Source: Thalassobacillus devorans
Lineage (GTDB): Bacteria > Bacillota > Bacilli > Bacillales > Halobacillaceae
Direction of reading: 5' to 3'
Length of the DNA stretch: 64,000 bases
NCBI RefSeq assembly: GCF_011761345.1
Contig: NZ_JAASRY010000007.1
Coordinates: 1 to 64,000 of the forward strand
Shown here: piece by piece, positions 1 through 7,970 of the stretch
How the letters are laid out: every line of letters begins with the position of its first letter
How positions within the stretch are numbered: position 1 is the stretch's first letter
Translations under genes and position numbers: made by a program
Notes under the pieces: generated by a model
What the model was told of the DNA's origin: nothing
Databases searched by the model: none
The model's input: the letters and a program-made list of their open reading frames with translations, nothing else

Positions 1-91
1 TTCCTCATATAATGAAGAAATTATATTGACGTACTGGTTGGTTCGTTCAGTTTTCAAAGATCAAAATTGTTTTGCCGCTCAAATTGGCGAC
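1..91 (-). ncRNA. 5' leader of an rRNA operon (16S lies off the left edge)
   Basis: Read on the minus strand, about 63-45 carries the TTTGAAAACTGAAC-type stretch that typically precedes 16S rRNA genes in Bacillaceae. It follows a strong promoter pair and runs toward base 1. The rRNA itself is outside the window, so this is inferred from the leader, the promoters and the neighbouring ygxA gene, which flanks rrnD in B. subtilis. Confidence 0.6.
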
Positions 92-97
92 TTAATT

Positions 98-126
98 AAT
101 ATATCATGTGGTTGTTTTAATGTCAA
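98..126 (-). promoter_or_regulatory. rRNA promoter P2
   Basis: Minus strand: TTGACA (126-121), a 17-base spacer, then TATATT (103-98). The base 7 nt downstream of the -10 box (position 91) is a G, which suits the GTP-initiated, growth-rate-sensitive rRNA promoters known from B. subtilis. Confidence 0.75.
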
Positions 127-192
127 CAACTTTTTTCATGATTTGTTTGTTTCTTTCTTGTGGTGTGTCGCTCTCTTAACGCGACGTTTAAT

Positions 193-221
193 AATATACC
201 ATGGCATTTTTTTATCGTCAA
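193..221 (-). promoter_or_regulatory. rRNA promoter P1
   Basis: Minus strand: TTGACG (221-216), a 17-base spacer, TATATT (198-193), with a possible start at G185. It lies about 95 bp upstream of P2. Paired P1/P2 promoters are usual for Bacillus rrn operons. Confidence 0.7.
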
Positions 222-230
222 TAGCTTTTC

Positions 231-272
231 AAATAAAAATTCCGCTTTCTTTATATTGCGCAAAGAAAGCGG
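231..272 (-). terminator. Terminator after ygxA
   Basis: An 11-bp perfect stem (CCGCTTTCTTT with its complement, 242-272) is followed on the minus strand by a T-rich tract. It separates ygxA from the rRNA promoters. Confidence 0.75.
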
Positions 273-290
273 ATTGCAGAGCAATGAAGT

Positions 291-1160
291 TTAGTTTTTC
301 ACCTTATATTTACGATGGTAAATCTCCGGTCCTTTCGTATCGTGGAGTTCTACTTCCAATAATTCTTTCTCTGTTAAGTACTCGATCATCGCCGATAAAT
401 CAAGGGCATATAATTGAATCTCCGGATGGACCTTCAGCTCACCAAAAGTCCATGCCCCTTTTTTCTCTTGCATAAGCTCTAATAAATGTTTTGCGCTGTT
501 CTTTGCACGAATGCTAACTGAATGTTCTACCGCAAGCAGCATTAACTGCACACGTTTGTCGGTCGGTTCACCGCTTTGAATTAATTCTTCATATAATTTA
601 TACACTTCGGCATCGATTCTCCGTACCTGGTTCCACACTGTTACTTCAGGATGAAACCCTTTTTCAATAATAGCAAGCCTGGCCAAATAATGAAGGGAAT
701 GAACCATACGGCTGAATGCATCCAGATACTGCCCGGATTCATATAAATCTTTGGATTCACTGTAGCTTCTGATCAACTTAGCGAATTCAATCGCCTTTTT
801 TAAATCACGGGTTTCCTGTGGGAAGTCATCGAGCTTAGCCTTCAGTTCTTCCATATATTCATTGCGGTCAAAAATTACCTTACCATTGATAACCCATTCT
901 ACTGCTCTTCGATATCCGCTTGTCTCCACCCATTCCTTCAATAGTTCTTCATCTACAATATGCATGGCCGCTGTTTTATTTTCAAATTCATAATGTTTCA
1001 CATACCAGGGATCATCAGCACCTCTTACTATAATTAAGAGGATGACATCAAAATTGTCCGTAACCGGACTGATCGGTTTTTTCTTCTCCATGATCAAGAC
1101 GCCGAGTGTATTAGGCAGACTTGCGCGTTCTTGATAGATGGGTCGTAATAAATCTTCCAT
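291..1160 (-). CDS. ygxA: YgxA-family nucleotidyltransferase-like protein
   Basis: 289 residues, resembling the YgxA family found beside perR and rrnD in Bacillaceae. The N-terminal part has a nucleotidyltransferase-like fold signature (LIMEKKK, VILLIIVRG), but I see no clear catalytic GS...DxD motif, so enzymatic activity is doubtful. The C-terminal half is helical with a winged-helix-like end (HPEIQLYALDLSAMIEYL). The start has a GGGGGAAAG ribosome binding site. It is likely a monocistronic gene ending at a strong terminator just before the rRNA promoters. The exact role is unknown; the family assignment rests on overall similarity plus synteny. Confidence 0.8.
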   Translation of the reverse strand: MEDLLRPIYQERASLPNTLGVLIMEKKKPISPVTDNFDVILLIIVRGADDPWYVKHYEFENKTAAMHIVDEELLKEWVETSGYRRAVEWVINGKVIFDRNEYMEELKAKLDDFPQETRDLKKAIEFAKLIRSYSESKDLYESGQYLDAFSRMVHSLHYLARLAIIEKGFHPEVTVWNQVRRIDAEVYKLYEELIQSGEPTDKRVQLMLLAVEHSVSIRAKNSAKHLLELMQEKKGAWTFGELKVHPEIQLYALDLSAMIEYLTEKELLEVELHDTKGPEIYHRKYKVKN

Positions 1161-1300
1161 TGTACTTTCCCCCAGCGGTTTTTTTATAGTAGGTCACAAA
1201 CAATTATTCGATAAATTTGTTGAAAATCCTCTTTTCTTCATGTAATTCCCTGCTAAAATTATGCTATACTACCTTTTGAAAGCATGAAGGAGGGTCACCA

Positions 1301-1672
1301 GTGGGGTTACAATATAGCAGTAAGATAAATAAAATCCGCACGTTCGCACTTGCGCTGGTATTTGCCGGATTTGGTATCATGTATATAGGTTTATTATTCA
1401 AACAGACGGAATGGCTGATGATCATATTCATGATTCTTGGAATGGCATCAATCGGCCTCAGTACCGTTGTTTACTTTTGGATTGGTATGTTATCGACGAA
1501 AACCATCCAAATCATCTGCCCGAATTGCGACAAGCCGACAAAAATGCTCGGGAGGGTTGATGCATGTATGCATTGCAAGCAGCCTTTGACATTGGATAAA
1601 TCCCTTGAAGGAAAAGAATTTGACGAAAAATACAACTCCAAACGATTTCAGAAACAAGAAGAACAGAACTAG
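1301..1672 (+). CDS. ygzB: YgzB-family membrane protein with zinc-ribbon tail (UPF0295)
   Basis: 123 residues from a GTG start with AAGGAGGG 7 nt upstream. Two transmembrane helices lie at about 15-33 and 38-64, followed by a cytoplasmic C-terminus with paired cysteines C73-x2-C76 and C89-x2-C92, a treble-clef or zinc-ribbon pattern. This matches the UPF0295/YgzB family, which sits next to perR in B. subtilis. Function is not known. It is transcribed away from ygxA and converges on perR, the two sharing a bidirectional terminator. Confidence 0.85.
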   Translation: MGLQYSSKINKIRTFALALVFAGFGIMYIGLLFKQTEWLMIIFMILGMASIGLSTVVYFWIGMLSTKTIQIICPNCDKPTKMLGRVDACMHCKQPLTLDKSLEGKEFDEKYNSKRFQKQEEQN

Positions 1673-1734
1673 CCCATCTTATGTTGAATGAAGGTGTGAG
1701 AGACACATCATATTGTATAGAAATAGAATAACAA

Positions 1735-1777
1735 AATAAGCCCCATCCCCGACAAAAGGAATGAGGCTTATTTTTTA
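1735..1777. terminator. Bidirectional terminator between ygzB and perR
   Basis: AATAAGCC and GGCTTATT arms surround a short loop, with T-runs on both sides, between two convergent genes. Confidence 0.7.
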
Positions 1778-1785
1778 TGTTAAGA

Positions 1786-2229
1786 TTAATGTGCGTTTTT
1801 CGACTGGCAGTCGCTGCAAATTCCATACACTTCCATGCGATGATTATTTACATCAAATCCTGTCACCTGTTCAGCTAAAGACTCCACCTCATCTAAGCTT
1901 GGATAATGGAAGTCGACGATTTTACCACAGGATTCGCAAATAACGTGATAATGCTCTGTGGTATTGCAATCGAATCTGCTGGAAGCATCTCCATACGTTA
2001 ACTCCCTGACCAGGCCGATATCTTTAAATACCCGCAGGTTGTTATATACAGTGGCAACACTCATGTTAGGGAATTTTCCTTCCAGCGCTTTATAGATTTC
2101 ATCAGCTGTCGGGTGAGTCATTGAGTTAAGCAAATATTCAAGCACCGCATGACGTTGAGGCGTGATTCGCACACCAGAGTCTTTCAATGTTACGATTGCT
2201 TCTTGCAGTCTTTTATCAGACACCGTCAT
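1786..2229 (-). CDS. perR: Peroxide-responsive repressor PerR
   Basis: 147 residues, Fur superfamily: N-terminal winged helix (about 10-85) and C-terminal metal-binding dimerisation domain. The regulatory metal ligands of B. subtilis PerR are present with an offset of two: H39, D87, H93, H95 and D106. Asp at 106, where Fur has Glu, is the residue linked to peroxide sensing. The structural zinc cysteines C98, C101, C138 and C141 are intact. Peroxide would oxidise H39 or H93 in the Fe form and release DNA. A 7-1-7 palindrome lies upstream (see 2263-2277), consistent with autoregulation. Confidence 0.93.
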   Translation of the reverse strand: MTVSDKRLQEAIVTLKDSGVRITPQRHAVLEYLLNSMTHPTADEIYKALEGKFPNMSVATVYNNLRVFKDIGLVRELTYGDASSRFDCNTTEHYHVICESCGKIVDFHYPSLDEVESLAEQVTGFDVNNHRMEVYGICSDCQSKNAH

Positions 2230-2262
2230 GCACCTCGCTTTCCGTTGACTTTAATTTTAGAA

Positions 2263-2277
2263 TATTATTAAATAATA
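2263..2277. promoter_or_regulatory. Candidate PerR operator upstream of perR
   Basis: A perfect 7-1-7 inverted repeat TATTATT-A-AATAATA lies 34 bp upstream of the perR start. The architecture equals that of the Per box (TTATAAT-N-ATTATAA), but only four of seven half-site bases agree, so the assignment is tentative. The overlapping decamer TTAGAATATT (2257-2266) recurs inside a palindrome before the protease gene at 38268. Confidence 0.45.
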
Positions 2278-2345
2278 ATCTTTATAAATAGTGTACCTCG
2301 TCGTGACTAATATTGTCAATATACGTATATTGTAGATTTACGTTA

Positions 2346-2903
2346 CTATACGTCTGCTTGTAGCGGAGTCTCCTCTCCACCCAATTGATGATTGACATAA
2401 CGCGCTGCAACAAATAACAAGTCAGATAATCGATTAAGATAGGAGACAACCAACGGATTGTTCACTTCATCGCCCAAGGCCACTGCTGTCCTTTCCGCAC
2501 GCCGTGCTACCGTGCGTGCAGCATGAAAAGCGGAGGAAGCTTCGTGTCCGGATGGAAGAATGAAGTTTTTCAGCGGTGTCAACACTTCTTCCCACTCATC
2601 AATATAGGTTTCCAGCTCTTTAATATGTTCTTCCTTCAACTGCCACATTACATCTTTTCCTTTTGGAGTAGCCAGTTCCGCGCCAACATGGAAAAGAATA
2701 GTCTGGACTTTTTTCATAAACGCTTTGAACTTATCACTGCTGTCCCACTCTTCCCGCCTCAAATGACTCAATGCGAGTCCAATCATGGAATTGACTTCAT
2801 CACATGTCCCGTAAGCTTCAACACGTAAGTCATTTTTAGGTACGCGATCGCCATAAATCAATGATGTGGTTCCTTTATCTCCTGAACGTGTATATATCCT
2901 CAC
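2346..2903 (-). CDS. PduO-type cob(I)alamin adenosyltransferase
   Basis: 185 residues. The N-terminal motif TRSGDKGTTSL, then GDRVPKND, the central YGTCDEVNSMIG, and the C-terminal motif RTVARRAERTAVAL with YLNRLSDLLFVAARYVN are hallmarks of the PduO/CobO-like ATP:corrinoid adenosyltransferases that attach the 5'-deoxyadenosyl group of ATP to Co(I). The protein should be a cytoplasmic trimer of five-helix bundles. It starts with GTG two bases after the stop of the upstream dehydrogenase gene, so the two are probably cotranscribed. No corrin synthesis genes are nearby, suggesting salvage. Confidence 0.9.
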   Translation of the reverse strand: MRIYTRSGDKGTTSLIYGDRVPKNDLRVEAYGTCDEVNSMIGLALSHLRREEWDSSDKFKAFMKKVQTILFHVGAELATPKGKDVMWQLKEEHIKELETYIDEWEEVLTPLKNFILPSGHEASSAFHAARTVARRAERTAVALGDEVNNPLVVSYLNRLSDLLFVAARYVNHQLGGEETPLQADV

Positions 2904-2905
2904 CC

Positions 2906-3859
2906 TTAATACCCCCGTTTTGGATCAATTTTATTAATAAATTCCTCTTGCCCTTGTAGATAGCGTTCCAAGTTATCACTAAAAATATCAAAACCTCGAT
3001 ATTGATATTGTGGCGAAACCCCAGACACGTGGGGTGTCACTGTAATATTTTCTTCCTCCCACAGCACATGGTCTTCCGGAAGTGGTTCCTCCTCGAATAC
3101 GTCAAGTACTGCATGAGCGATTTCTCCATTGCGAACCGCCTCTAATACTGTCTCCGTTTTAACCAGGTCCCCTCTCCCCATATTCAGGAAAATTGAATGG
3201 GCAGGCATCTTCTCAAAGTGTTCTGGTTTAACGAATTCGATCGTTTCTGGTGTGCTTGGCATAACGGCTACTACGAAGTCCGCTTTACTTAACACATGTT
3301 TCCAATTATCAGAAGGGTGGGTTTCATCGAAGTAAGGTTTAAGTTTTCCTGTTTTTGATACCCCGATTGTCCTCATCCGAAACGCTTGTGCCAGTCTGGC
3401 TGTTTCCTGGCCGATGGCTCCTGTCCCGAGTACCACCAGTGTCTTGCCTGTAATCTCATTCATTACGACTTTACGGTCCCAAATATGGGCTTGTTCGTGG
3501 GCGATAACCTTTTTCCCTTGACGTGCTGCTTGAAGCAGCATAGTAAATGTATATTCTGCCATTGGGATCGCATGAATTCCTCGCGCATTCGTCACCAATA
3601 TTCCTTGCTTATCAATCTGGCTGAATGGCATTTTTTCCATTCCTGCCGACAATACCATGATCCATTTCAGGTTTTTGGCCTGCTTGATCAGTTCGTCGCT
3701 TAAATCTTCCCCATAAGTAATGAATATTTCTGCTTCCGGCAATTCCGCTTTTGCTTCTTCAATTCCATGACAGAAAGAAAAGTCCAATTCTGGAAAATCA
3801 GCTTCAAGCCTGTTGCGGATATCTTCTTTTACATTCTTTATAGCTGAGAGCACTAGCAT
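2906..3859 (-). CDS. D-isomer-specific 2-hydroxyacid dehydrogenase
   Basis: 317 residues. The catalytic domain is split around a Rossmann fold with GTGAIGQETARLA (near residue 145). Substrate-binding MGRGDLV, the DVFEEEPLP acidic motif and the catalytic His in TPHVSG follow in the usual order. It reduces a 2-oxoacid with NAD(P)H or the reverse. The substrate cannot be told: it lacks the ACT domain of SerA and resembles the broad YoaD/YvcT/GhrA group. A GGAGGAGG site precedes the ATG. It probably forms a two-gene transcript with the adenosyltransferase. Confidence 0.85.
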   Translation of the reverse strand: MLVLSAIKNVKEDIRNRLEADFPELDFSFCHGIEEAKAELPEAEIFITYGEDLSDELIKQAKNLKWIMVLSAGMEKMPFSQIDKQGILVTNARGIHAIPMAEYTFTMLLQAARQGKKVIAHEQAHIWDRKVVMNEITGKTLVVLGTGAIGQETARLAQAFRMRTIGVSKTGKLKPYFDETHPSDNWKHVLSKADFVVAVMPSTPETIEFVKPEHFEKMPAHSIFLNMGRGDLVKTETVLEAVRNGEIAHAVLDVFEEEPLPEDHVLWEEENITVTPHVSGVSPQYQYRGFDIFSDNLERYLQGQEEFINKIDPKRGY

Positions 3860-3967
3860 ATATGTACATCCTCCTCCACTGATCCTGATTCTATTTTAGC
3901 TGAATTATCACAATTTACAAAAATAAATCACTTTCCTGTAAAGAAAGTGAAATAAGTCGGTTACTAT

Positions 3968-4054
3968 AAAATAAAAAAAGGAGACACCACTTGTAGTGAT
4001 GCCTCCAGTAAAGGGGAGGTTTTCGGTTGATACTTTACTTTATGTCCTCCCAAT
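3968..4054 (-). ncRNA. Candidate C-rich small RNA
   Basis: Between two minus-strand genes, after the bcp terminator, a minus-strand -10-like TATACA (4065-4060) would start an RNA of about 85 nt. It contains GGGAGG and AGTAAAG near the 5' end, complementary to CCTCCC and CTTTACT further on, and ends with a strong hairpin (4004-3975) followed by seven T. Such a C-rich patch and terminal hairpin resemble Gram-positive regulatory sRNAs such as FsrA or RoxS. No good -35 box and no Fur box are seen; there is no convincing ORF. Confidence 0.4.
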
Positions 4055-4085
4055 TTATTTGTATAGCGCATATACCCATAACGAT

Positions 4086-4114
4086 GAAAAAACGCTCTAA
4101 AAAATAGAGCGTTT
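4086..4114 (-). terminator. Terminator after bcp
   Basis: An AACGCTCTA/TAGAGCGTT stem is followed on the minus strand by a run of T, immediately after the bcp stop codon. Confidence 0.8.
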
Positions 4115-4117
4115 ACA

Positions 4118-4588
4118 CTAGGATAAGTTTTCCCGGATATATTCGAGTGCTGCCTCTACATGCCCCTTCACTCGCACTTTCCGAAATTCTTTAACGAGAT
4201 TTCCTTCTTTGTCAATAATGAAAGTGGAGCGTACAATTCCGTAATATTCTTTACCGAAATTTTTCTTAAGCTGCCACACGTCATACGCTTCTGCTGCCTG
4301 CTTGTCTTCGTCTGCAAGAAGCAGGAAAGGCAAATCATGTTTGTCGATGAATTTTTCATGGCGCTCTACCGGATCCGGGCTGACCCCTAAGATGACCGCA
4401 TCCAGGTCGCCAAAGCTTTCATGATGATCCCGGAAGTCACACGCTTCTGTGGTACACCCTGGCGTCATATCTTTCGGGTAAAAATATAAGACGACATTTT
4501 TACCGTGGTAATCCGAAAGCTTGACCTTTTCACCATTGCTTGCTTCTAATTCAAAATCAGGTGCTTTTTTTCCAACTTCCACACTCAT
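4118..4588 (-). CDS. bcp: Thioredoxin-dependent thiol peroxidase (Bcp/PrxQ)
   Basis: 156 residues from the ATG at 4588, which has an AGGAGGG site 9 nt away; a longer reading from 4627 lacks one. The AhpC/TSA domain carries the peroxidatic Cys in TPGCTTEAC (C45) and the resolving Cys at C50, the atypical 2-Cys arrangement of BCP. The conserved Arg occurs in VRSTFIID. The enzyme reduces H2O2 and organic peroxides using thioredoxin in the cytosol. Its position near perR matches B. subtilis ygaF and an oxidative-stress role. Confidence 0.93.
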   Translation of the reverse strand: MSVEVGKKAPDFELEASNGEKVKLSDYHGKNVVLYFYPKDMTPGCTTEACDFRDHHESFGDLDAVILGVSPDPVERHEKFIDKHDLPFLLLADEDKQAAEAYDVWQLKKNFGKEYYGIVRSTFIIDKEGNLVKEFRKVRVKGHVEAALEYIRENLS

Positions 4589-4661
4589 AAAACTAATCCC
4601 TCCTATAAATGATTCATTTTCTATCATTAAGGTTACAGGAAAGGATCCTTAATTTCCAATC

Positions 4662-5072
4662 TCAATCGACTTTATGCTGTGAATCATAAAACACTCGGAC
4701 AAACATGGCAGCAGGTATGGTGTAACCAATCAATGCTTCCAGTAAAGCGATCGGTCTGCCCCAGCCTATTGGAATAATATCTCCATAACCTACAGTCAAC
4801 AGCGTTACGCCGCTGAAATAGATCGCCTGTCCAATGCGATCAAGTAAAGCTTCCTGCTGCAGGCCGCCTCCCGCCAGCAACGGGATTCCGTTCATGGATA
4901 GAAGGAAATAGATGATTCCGAAACCAGTCATGACGATGAGATATAAAACCAGCAGGCCGGTGAAAACAGTCAATGAAAAATGATGGTTGTCTGAAATAAG
5001 TTCACGAAAAAACGATGTCAAACTGAGTATGATGAGTAATACGATGAACAGCAATATAACTATTTCAACCAT
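4662..5072 (-). CDS. Two-TM-type potassium channel protein
   Basis: 136 residues. An N-terminal transmembrane segment (2-22), then a pore-type unit: TM at about 38-58, a pore helix, the selectivity filter TVGYGD (93-98) and a final TM at about 107-126. The C-terminus ends without an RCK/TrkA_N nucleotide-binding domain, so gating input would have to come from elsewhere. This fits the Ion_trans_2 family of short bacterial K+ channels. A GAGGAGT site precedes the ATG. In a halophile it may act in K+ homeostasis. Confidence 0.85.
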   Translation of the reverse strand: MVEIVILLFIVLLIILSLTSFFRELISDNHHFSLTVFTGLLVLYLIVMTGFGIIYFLLSMNGIPLLAGGGLQQEALLDRIGQAIYFSGVTLLTVGYGDIIPIGWGRPIALLEALIGYTIPAAMFVRVFYDSQHKVD

Positions 5073-5296
5073 ATATAGTTACTCCTCACCCTTTGGAATA
5101 CCTGCCTTTTACACTCTATGCTGTTCCCCCGCTCCCCTATACATAGTTAAGAATGTCATGAAACGTTTTACATTTTTTTCTAAATATTGAAGTTTCAGGA
5201 CCGATAAAAGGTATAGGCAATTACAATCACGTAAATAGCTATTTATTACCAGTCTGGATTATACTGAAATTAAACAGGTACAAGAGGTGACGGAAC

Positions 5297-5950
5297 GTGA
5301 AACGTATATATGTTATAGAGTATGATAAGCAAGTCGCTTCTTTTCTTGTTGAAACTTTAAAAGAGAGTGGCTATCAGCCTTTTCTTGCCAACGATTATGA
5401 TAAAATTCTGGCGGAGTTCACCGCATATGAACCTCACCTTGTTTTAATAGCGGTTGGGACACCTGCATTTGATGGCCTGTATTGGTCCAGAGAAATAAGA
5501 GCCATAGGCAATTGCCCGATTTTATTGATGCCGGATTCTTCTTATAAGATGTCACAAGTAATAGCATTGGAAAATGGAGCAGATGGTTATTTCAGTAAAC
5601 CATTGAAGGCAATTCCTTTGCAGACTAAAATAGAACGTACCTTAAAGAGGGTTTATGCAGGTGACAAAGGGAGCGCCCTGAAACTGCGCCCCATGGAGAT
5701 TGAGTATCGGGGAGAAAAACAGTCCCTGACCAGAAAAGAATATTTTCTCATGAAAGCATTTATGGAACGTCCCTCTCAACTATTAACACGTCAGTATCTT
5801 TTACAGCTGCTGACAAACAACATTGGAGAATTGGATGATAATACATTATCCGTTAACATTACGAGGCTCCGAAGGAAGTTATCCCAGATTGGATTAGAAA
5901 ACGCAATACAAACCGTCCGTGGCAAAGGGTATAAATTCTTCTCGAAATAA
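5297..5950 (+). CDS. OmpR/BceR-like regulator with degenerate receiver domain
   Basis: 217 residues from GTG with AAGAGGTGA 6 nt upstream. Residues 1-118 follow the receiver fold of BceR-type regulators and 125-217 are a winged helix (TRKEYFLMKAF, NTLSVNITRLRRKLSQIG, VRGKGYKF). The phospho-acceptor Asp is replaced: LVLIAVGTPAFDG has Ala at 52, and the switch Thr/Ser is Pro79. The acidic pair (E8, D10) and K101 remain. No histidine kinase or BceAB-type transporter is adjacent. It probably acts without phosphorylation, as known for other aspartate-less response regulators; targets are unknown. Confidence 0.85.
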   Translation: MKRIYVIEYDKQVASFLVETLKESGYQPFLANDYDKILAEFTAYEPHLVLIAVGTPAFDGLYWSREIRAIGNCPILLMPDSSYKMSQVIALENGADGYFSKPLKAIPLQTKIERTLKRVYAGDKGSALKLRPMEIEYRGEKQSLTRKEYFLMKAFMERPSQLLTRQYLLQLLTNNIGELDDNTLSVNITRLRRKLSQIGLENAIQTVRGKGYKFFSK

Positions 5951-6043
5951 CCCGCCCTTCTTGACATACCTAGGATGAACACACATCCCAATTTCTCCCC
6001 CTTTTCATAATATATTGTAAACGCGCAAAGGGGGGTGGAATGA

Positions 6044-6133
6044 ATGGGTTACGGAGGTTACAACAAAGGCTTTGCGTTGATTGTAGTGTTGTTCATCCTA
6101 TTGATCATCGTTGGCGCAGCATATGTATACTAA
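6044..6133 (+). CDS. YjcZ-family small spore membrane protein
   Basis: 29 residues: a glycine/tyrosine-rich start (MGYGGYNKGF) followed by one hydrophobic helix (ALIVVLFILLIIVGAAYVY). This is the standard pattern of YjcZ/SscA-type sporulation proteins. A GGGGGGTGG site lies upstream, and a strong terminator follows. It probably sits in a sporulation membrane or the coat region; no enzymatic role is expected. Confidence 0.85.
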   Translation: MGYGGYNKGFALIVVLFILLIIVGAAYVY

Positions 6134-6157
6134 GATTAAATAAGCTCACTCAATTCC

Positions 6158-6202
6158 CAAAAGACTACCCGCTTGCTCCATTATCCCGGGTAGTCTTTTT
6201 AC
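6158..6202 (+). terminator. Terminator after the YjcZ gene
   Basis: AAAGACTACCCG and CGGGTAGTCTTT arms are followed by TTTT. Confidence 0.85.
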
Positions 6203-6279
6203 ATACGCAAGGTTACTAGTGTCGAACATTAGCCTACCCATGCTACAATTATAATCGAATTATTTCAGGGAGGTTTATG

Positions 6280-7575
6280 ATGAACTTTTCAAAATCAGAA
6301 CAGTTACATGAAGAAGCACTACAGCATATTGTCGGAGGAGTAAATTCTCCTTCTCGTTCTTTCAAAGGTGTGGGCGGCGGTACACCGATTTACATGGAGC
6401 GTGCAGAAGGCGCTTATTTCTGGGATGTGGATGGCAATAAGTATATCGATTACCTTGGCGCTTATGGCCCCATCATCACCGGGCACGCACACCCCCATAT
6501 TACGAAAGCGATCACCACAGCCGCTCAAAATGGCGTTCTTTACGGCACACCAACCTCTTTAGAGAATCAATTCGCAAGTAAATTAAAAGAAGCGATTCCT
6601 TCCATGGATAAGGTCAGGTTTGTGAACTCGGGTACCGAAGCAGTAATGACGACCATTCGTGTAGCAAGGGCTTACACCGGCCGGAATAAAATTATTAAAT
6701 TCGCTGGCTGTTATCATGGCCATTCCGACTTGGTATTGGTAGCTGCAGGTTCAGGTCCTTCCACGTTAGGGACTCCTGATTCAGCCGGGGTTCCCGCTTC
6801 TATCGCAGCAGATGTGATTACCGTTCCTTTCAATGATATTGAACCATTCAAGCAAGCACTGGAACGTTGGGGAGATGAAATCGCTGGTGTTTTAGTTGAA
6901 CCGATTGTCGGAAATTTTGGGATCGTCGAACCGAAGCCTGGCTTTCTGCAACAAGTGAACGAACTGTCACATCAAGCAGGAGCATTAGTAATTTATGATG
7001 AGGTAATCACTGCTTTCCGTTTTGCTTATGGAAGCGCACAGCAGCTGGTAGAAGTTGAGCCTGATATGACCGCTATGGGTAAAATCATCGGCGGTGGACT
7101 CCCAATTGGAGCTTATGGCGGCCGCGCGGATATCATGGAGCAGGTCGCTCCTCTCGGTCCTGCCTATCAGGCTGGTACTATGGCAGGAAACCCGGCTTCT
7201 ATGTCGGCAGGGATTGCCTGTCTGGAAGTATTGCAGCAAGAAGGTGTGTATGAAGAACTGGACCGCTTAGGTGCCAAGCTGGAAGAAGGGATAGAAAACA
7301 GTGCATTAAAGTACAATATCCCTGTGACTATCAATCGTCTCAAAGGTGCACTGACTGTTTACTTCACAAGCGAACAAGTGGAAAACTATGAACAGGCAGA
7401 AAACACAGACGGCGAAATGTTCGCACGCTTTTTTAAATTGATGCTTAATCAAGGTATTAACCTTGCACCTTCCAAATATGAAGCATGGTTCCTGACCACA
7501 GCTCACACAGATGAAGATATTGCTAAAACATTAACAGCGGTAGAAGAAACTTTTAAAACGATGGCAAACGATTAA
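6280..7575 (+). CDS. hemL: Glutamate-1-semialdehyde 2,1-aminomutase
   Basis: 431 residues, class-III PLP aminotransferase fold. It converts glutamate-1-semialdehyde into 5-aminolevulinate in the C5 haem pathway. Motifs: GGVNSPSR and [10 protein letters not shown] near the N-terminus, [39 protein letters not shown]-type aspartate region, and PLP lysine in [17 protein letters not shown]. The second of two ATG codons (6280) has better spacing from GGGAGG than the first (6277). It lies outside a hem operon, as does gsaB in B. subtilis, which is beside ygaF (bcp) there too. Confidence 0.95.
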   Translation: MNFSKSEQLHEEALQHIVGGVNSPSRSFKGVGGGTPIYMERAEGAYFWDVDGNKYIDYLGAYGPIITGHAHPHITKAITTAAQNGVLYGTPTSLENQFASKLKEAIPSMDKVRFVNSGTEAVMTTIRVARAYTGRNKIIKFAGCYHGHSDLVLVAAGSGPSTLGTPDSAGVPASIAADVITVPFNDIEPFKQALERWGDEIAGVLVEPIVGNFGIVEPKPGFLQQVNELSHQAGALVIYDEVITAFRFAYGSAQQLVEVEPDMTAMGKIIGGGLPIGAYGGRADIMEQVAPLGPAYQAGTMAGNPASMSAGIACLEVLQQEGVYEELDRLGAKLEEGIENSALKYNIPVTINRLKGALTVYFTSEQVENYEQAENTDGEMFARFFKLMLNQGINLAPSKYEAWFLTTAHTDEDIAKTLTAVEETFKTMAND

Positions 7576-7582
7576 TCTTTTT

Positions 7583-7618
7583 AAGCCCTCTGTATAACAA
7601 AAAAGCGGAGGGCTCTCT
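7583..7618 (+). terminator. Terminator after hemL
   Basis: AGCCCTC and GAGGGCT arms surround an A-rich loop, then a CT-rich tail. Confidence 0.6.
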
Positions 7619-7733
7619 TATATCTCCTGCCAGTTATAAGCCAGCTTAGGTCAAATTAAAAATTTTTCTCTACTAAAAGACATCAGCCCCTACCAAAACA
7701 AGAGTGATTGCTAATAAAGTATGATTATGATAA

Positions 7734-7866
7734 TATAATATTACATTTCTGAAAATTCTCACGATTTATGCGAGAATTGTTCATTTCCTTCCCTTTTCAT
7801 ATTGTTTCAGCTCCGTGCTGAAGCACTTCTGACTTTTGCATCCTATGCAAAAGTCTTTCTTTTTTA
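7734..7866 (+). ncRNA. Candidate structured RNA or leader before the exporter gene
   Basis: The 350-bp gap between hemL and the exporter holds a TATAAT (7734-7739), a hairpin AATTCTC/GAGAATT (about 7756-7780), a hairpin TTCAGC/GCTGAA (7806-7822) and a perfect terminator-like hairpin GACTTTTGCAT/ATGCAAAAGTC (about 7831-7855) with a T-rich tail. Either it is a free small RNA or an attenuated leader for the downstream gene. The -35 region is poor and the motif is not one I recognise. Confidence 0.45.
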
Positions 7867-7970
7867 TACTCACCTTGTCTCCCTTACGCTCACCTTTTTT
7901 GTTTCACTTTCTTCATTAAATAGCTTAAGGTGGTAATAAAGAACAGCAGTAATTTAGAAAGGTGATGCCG

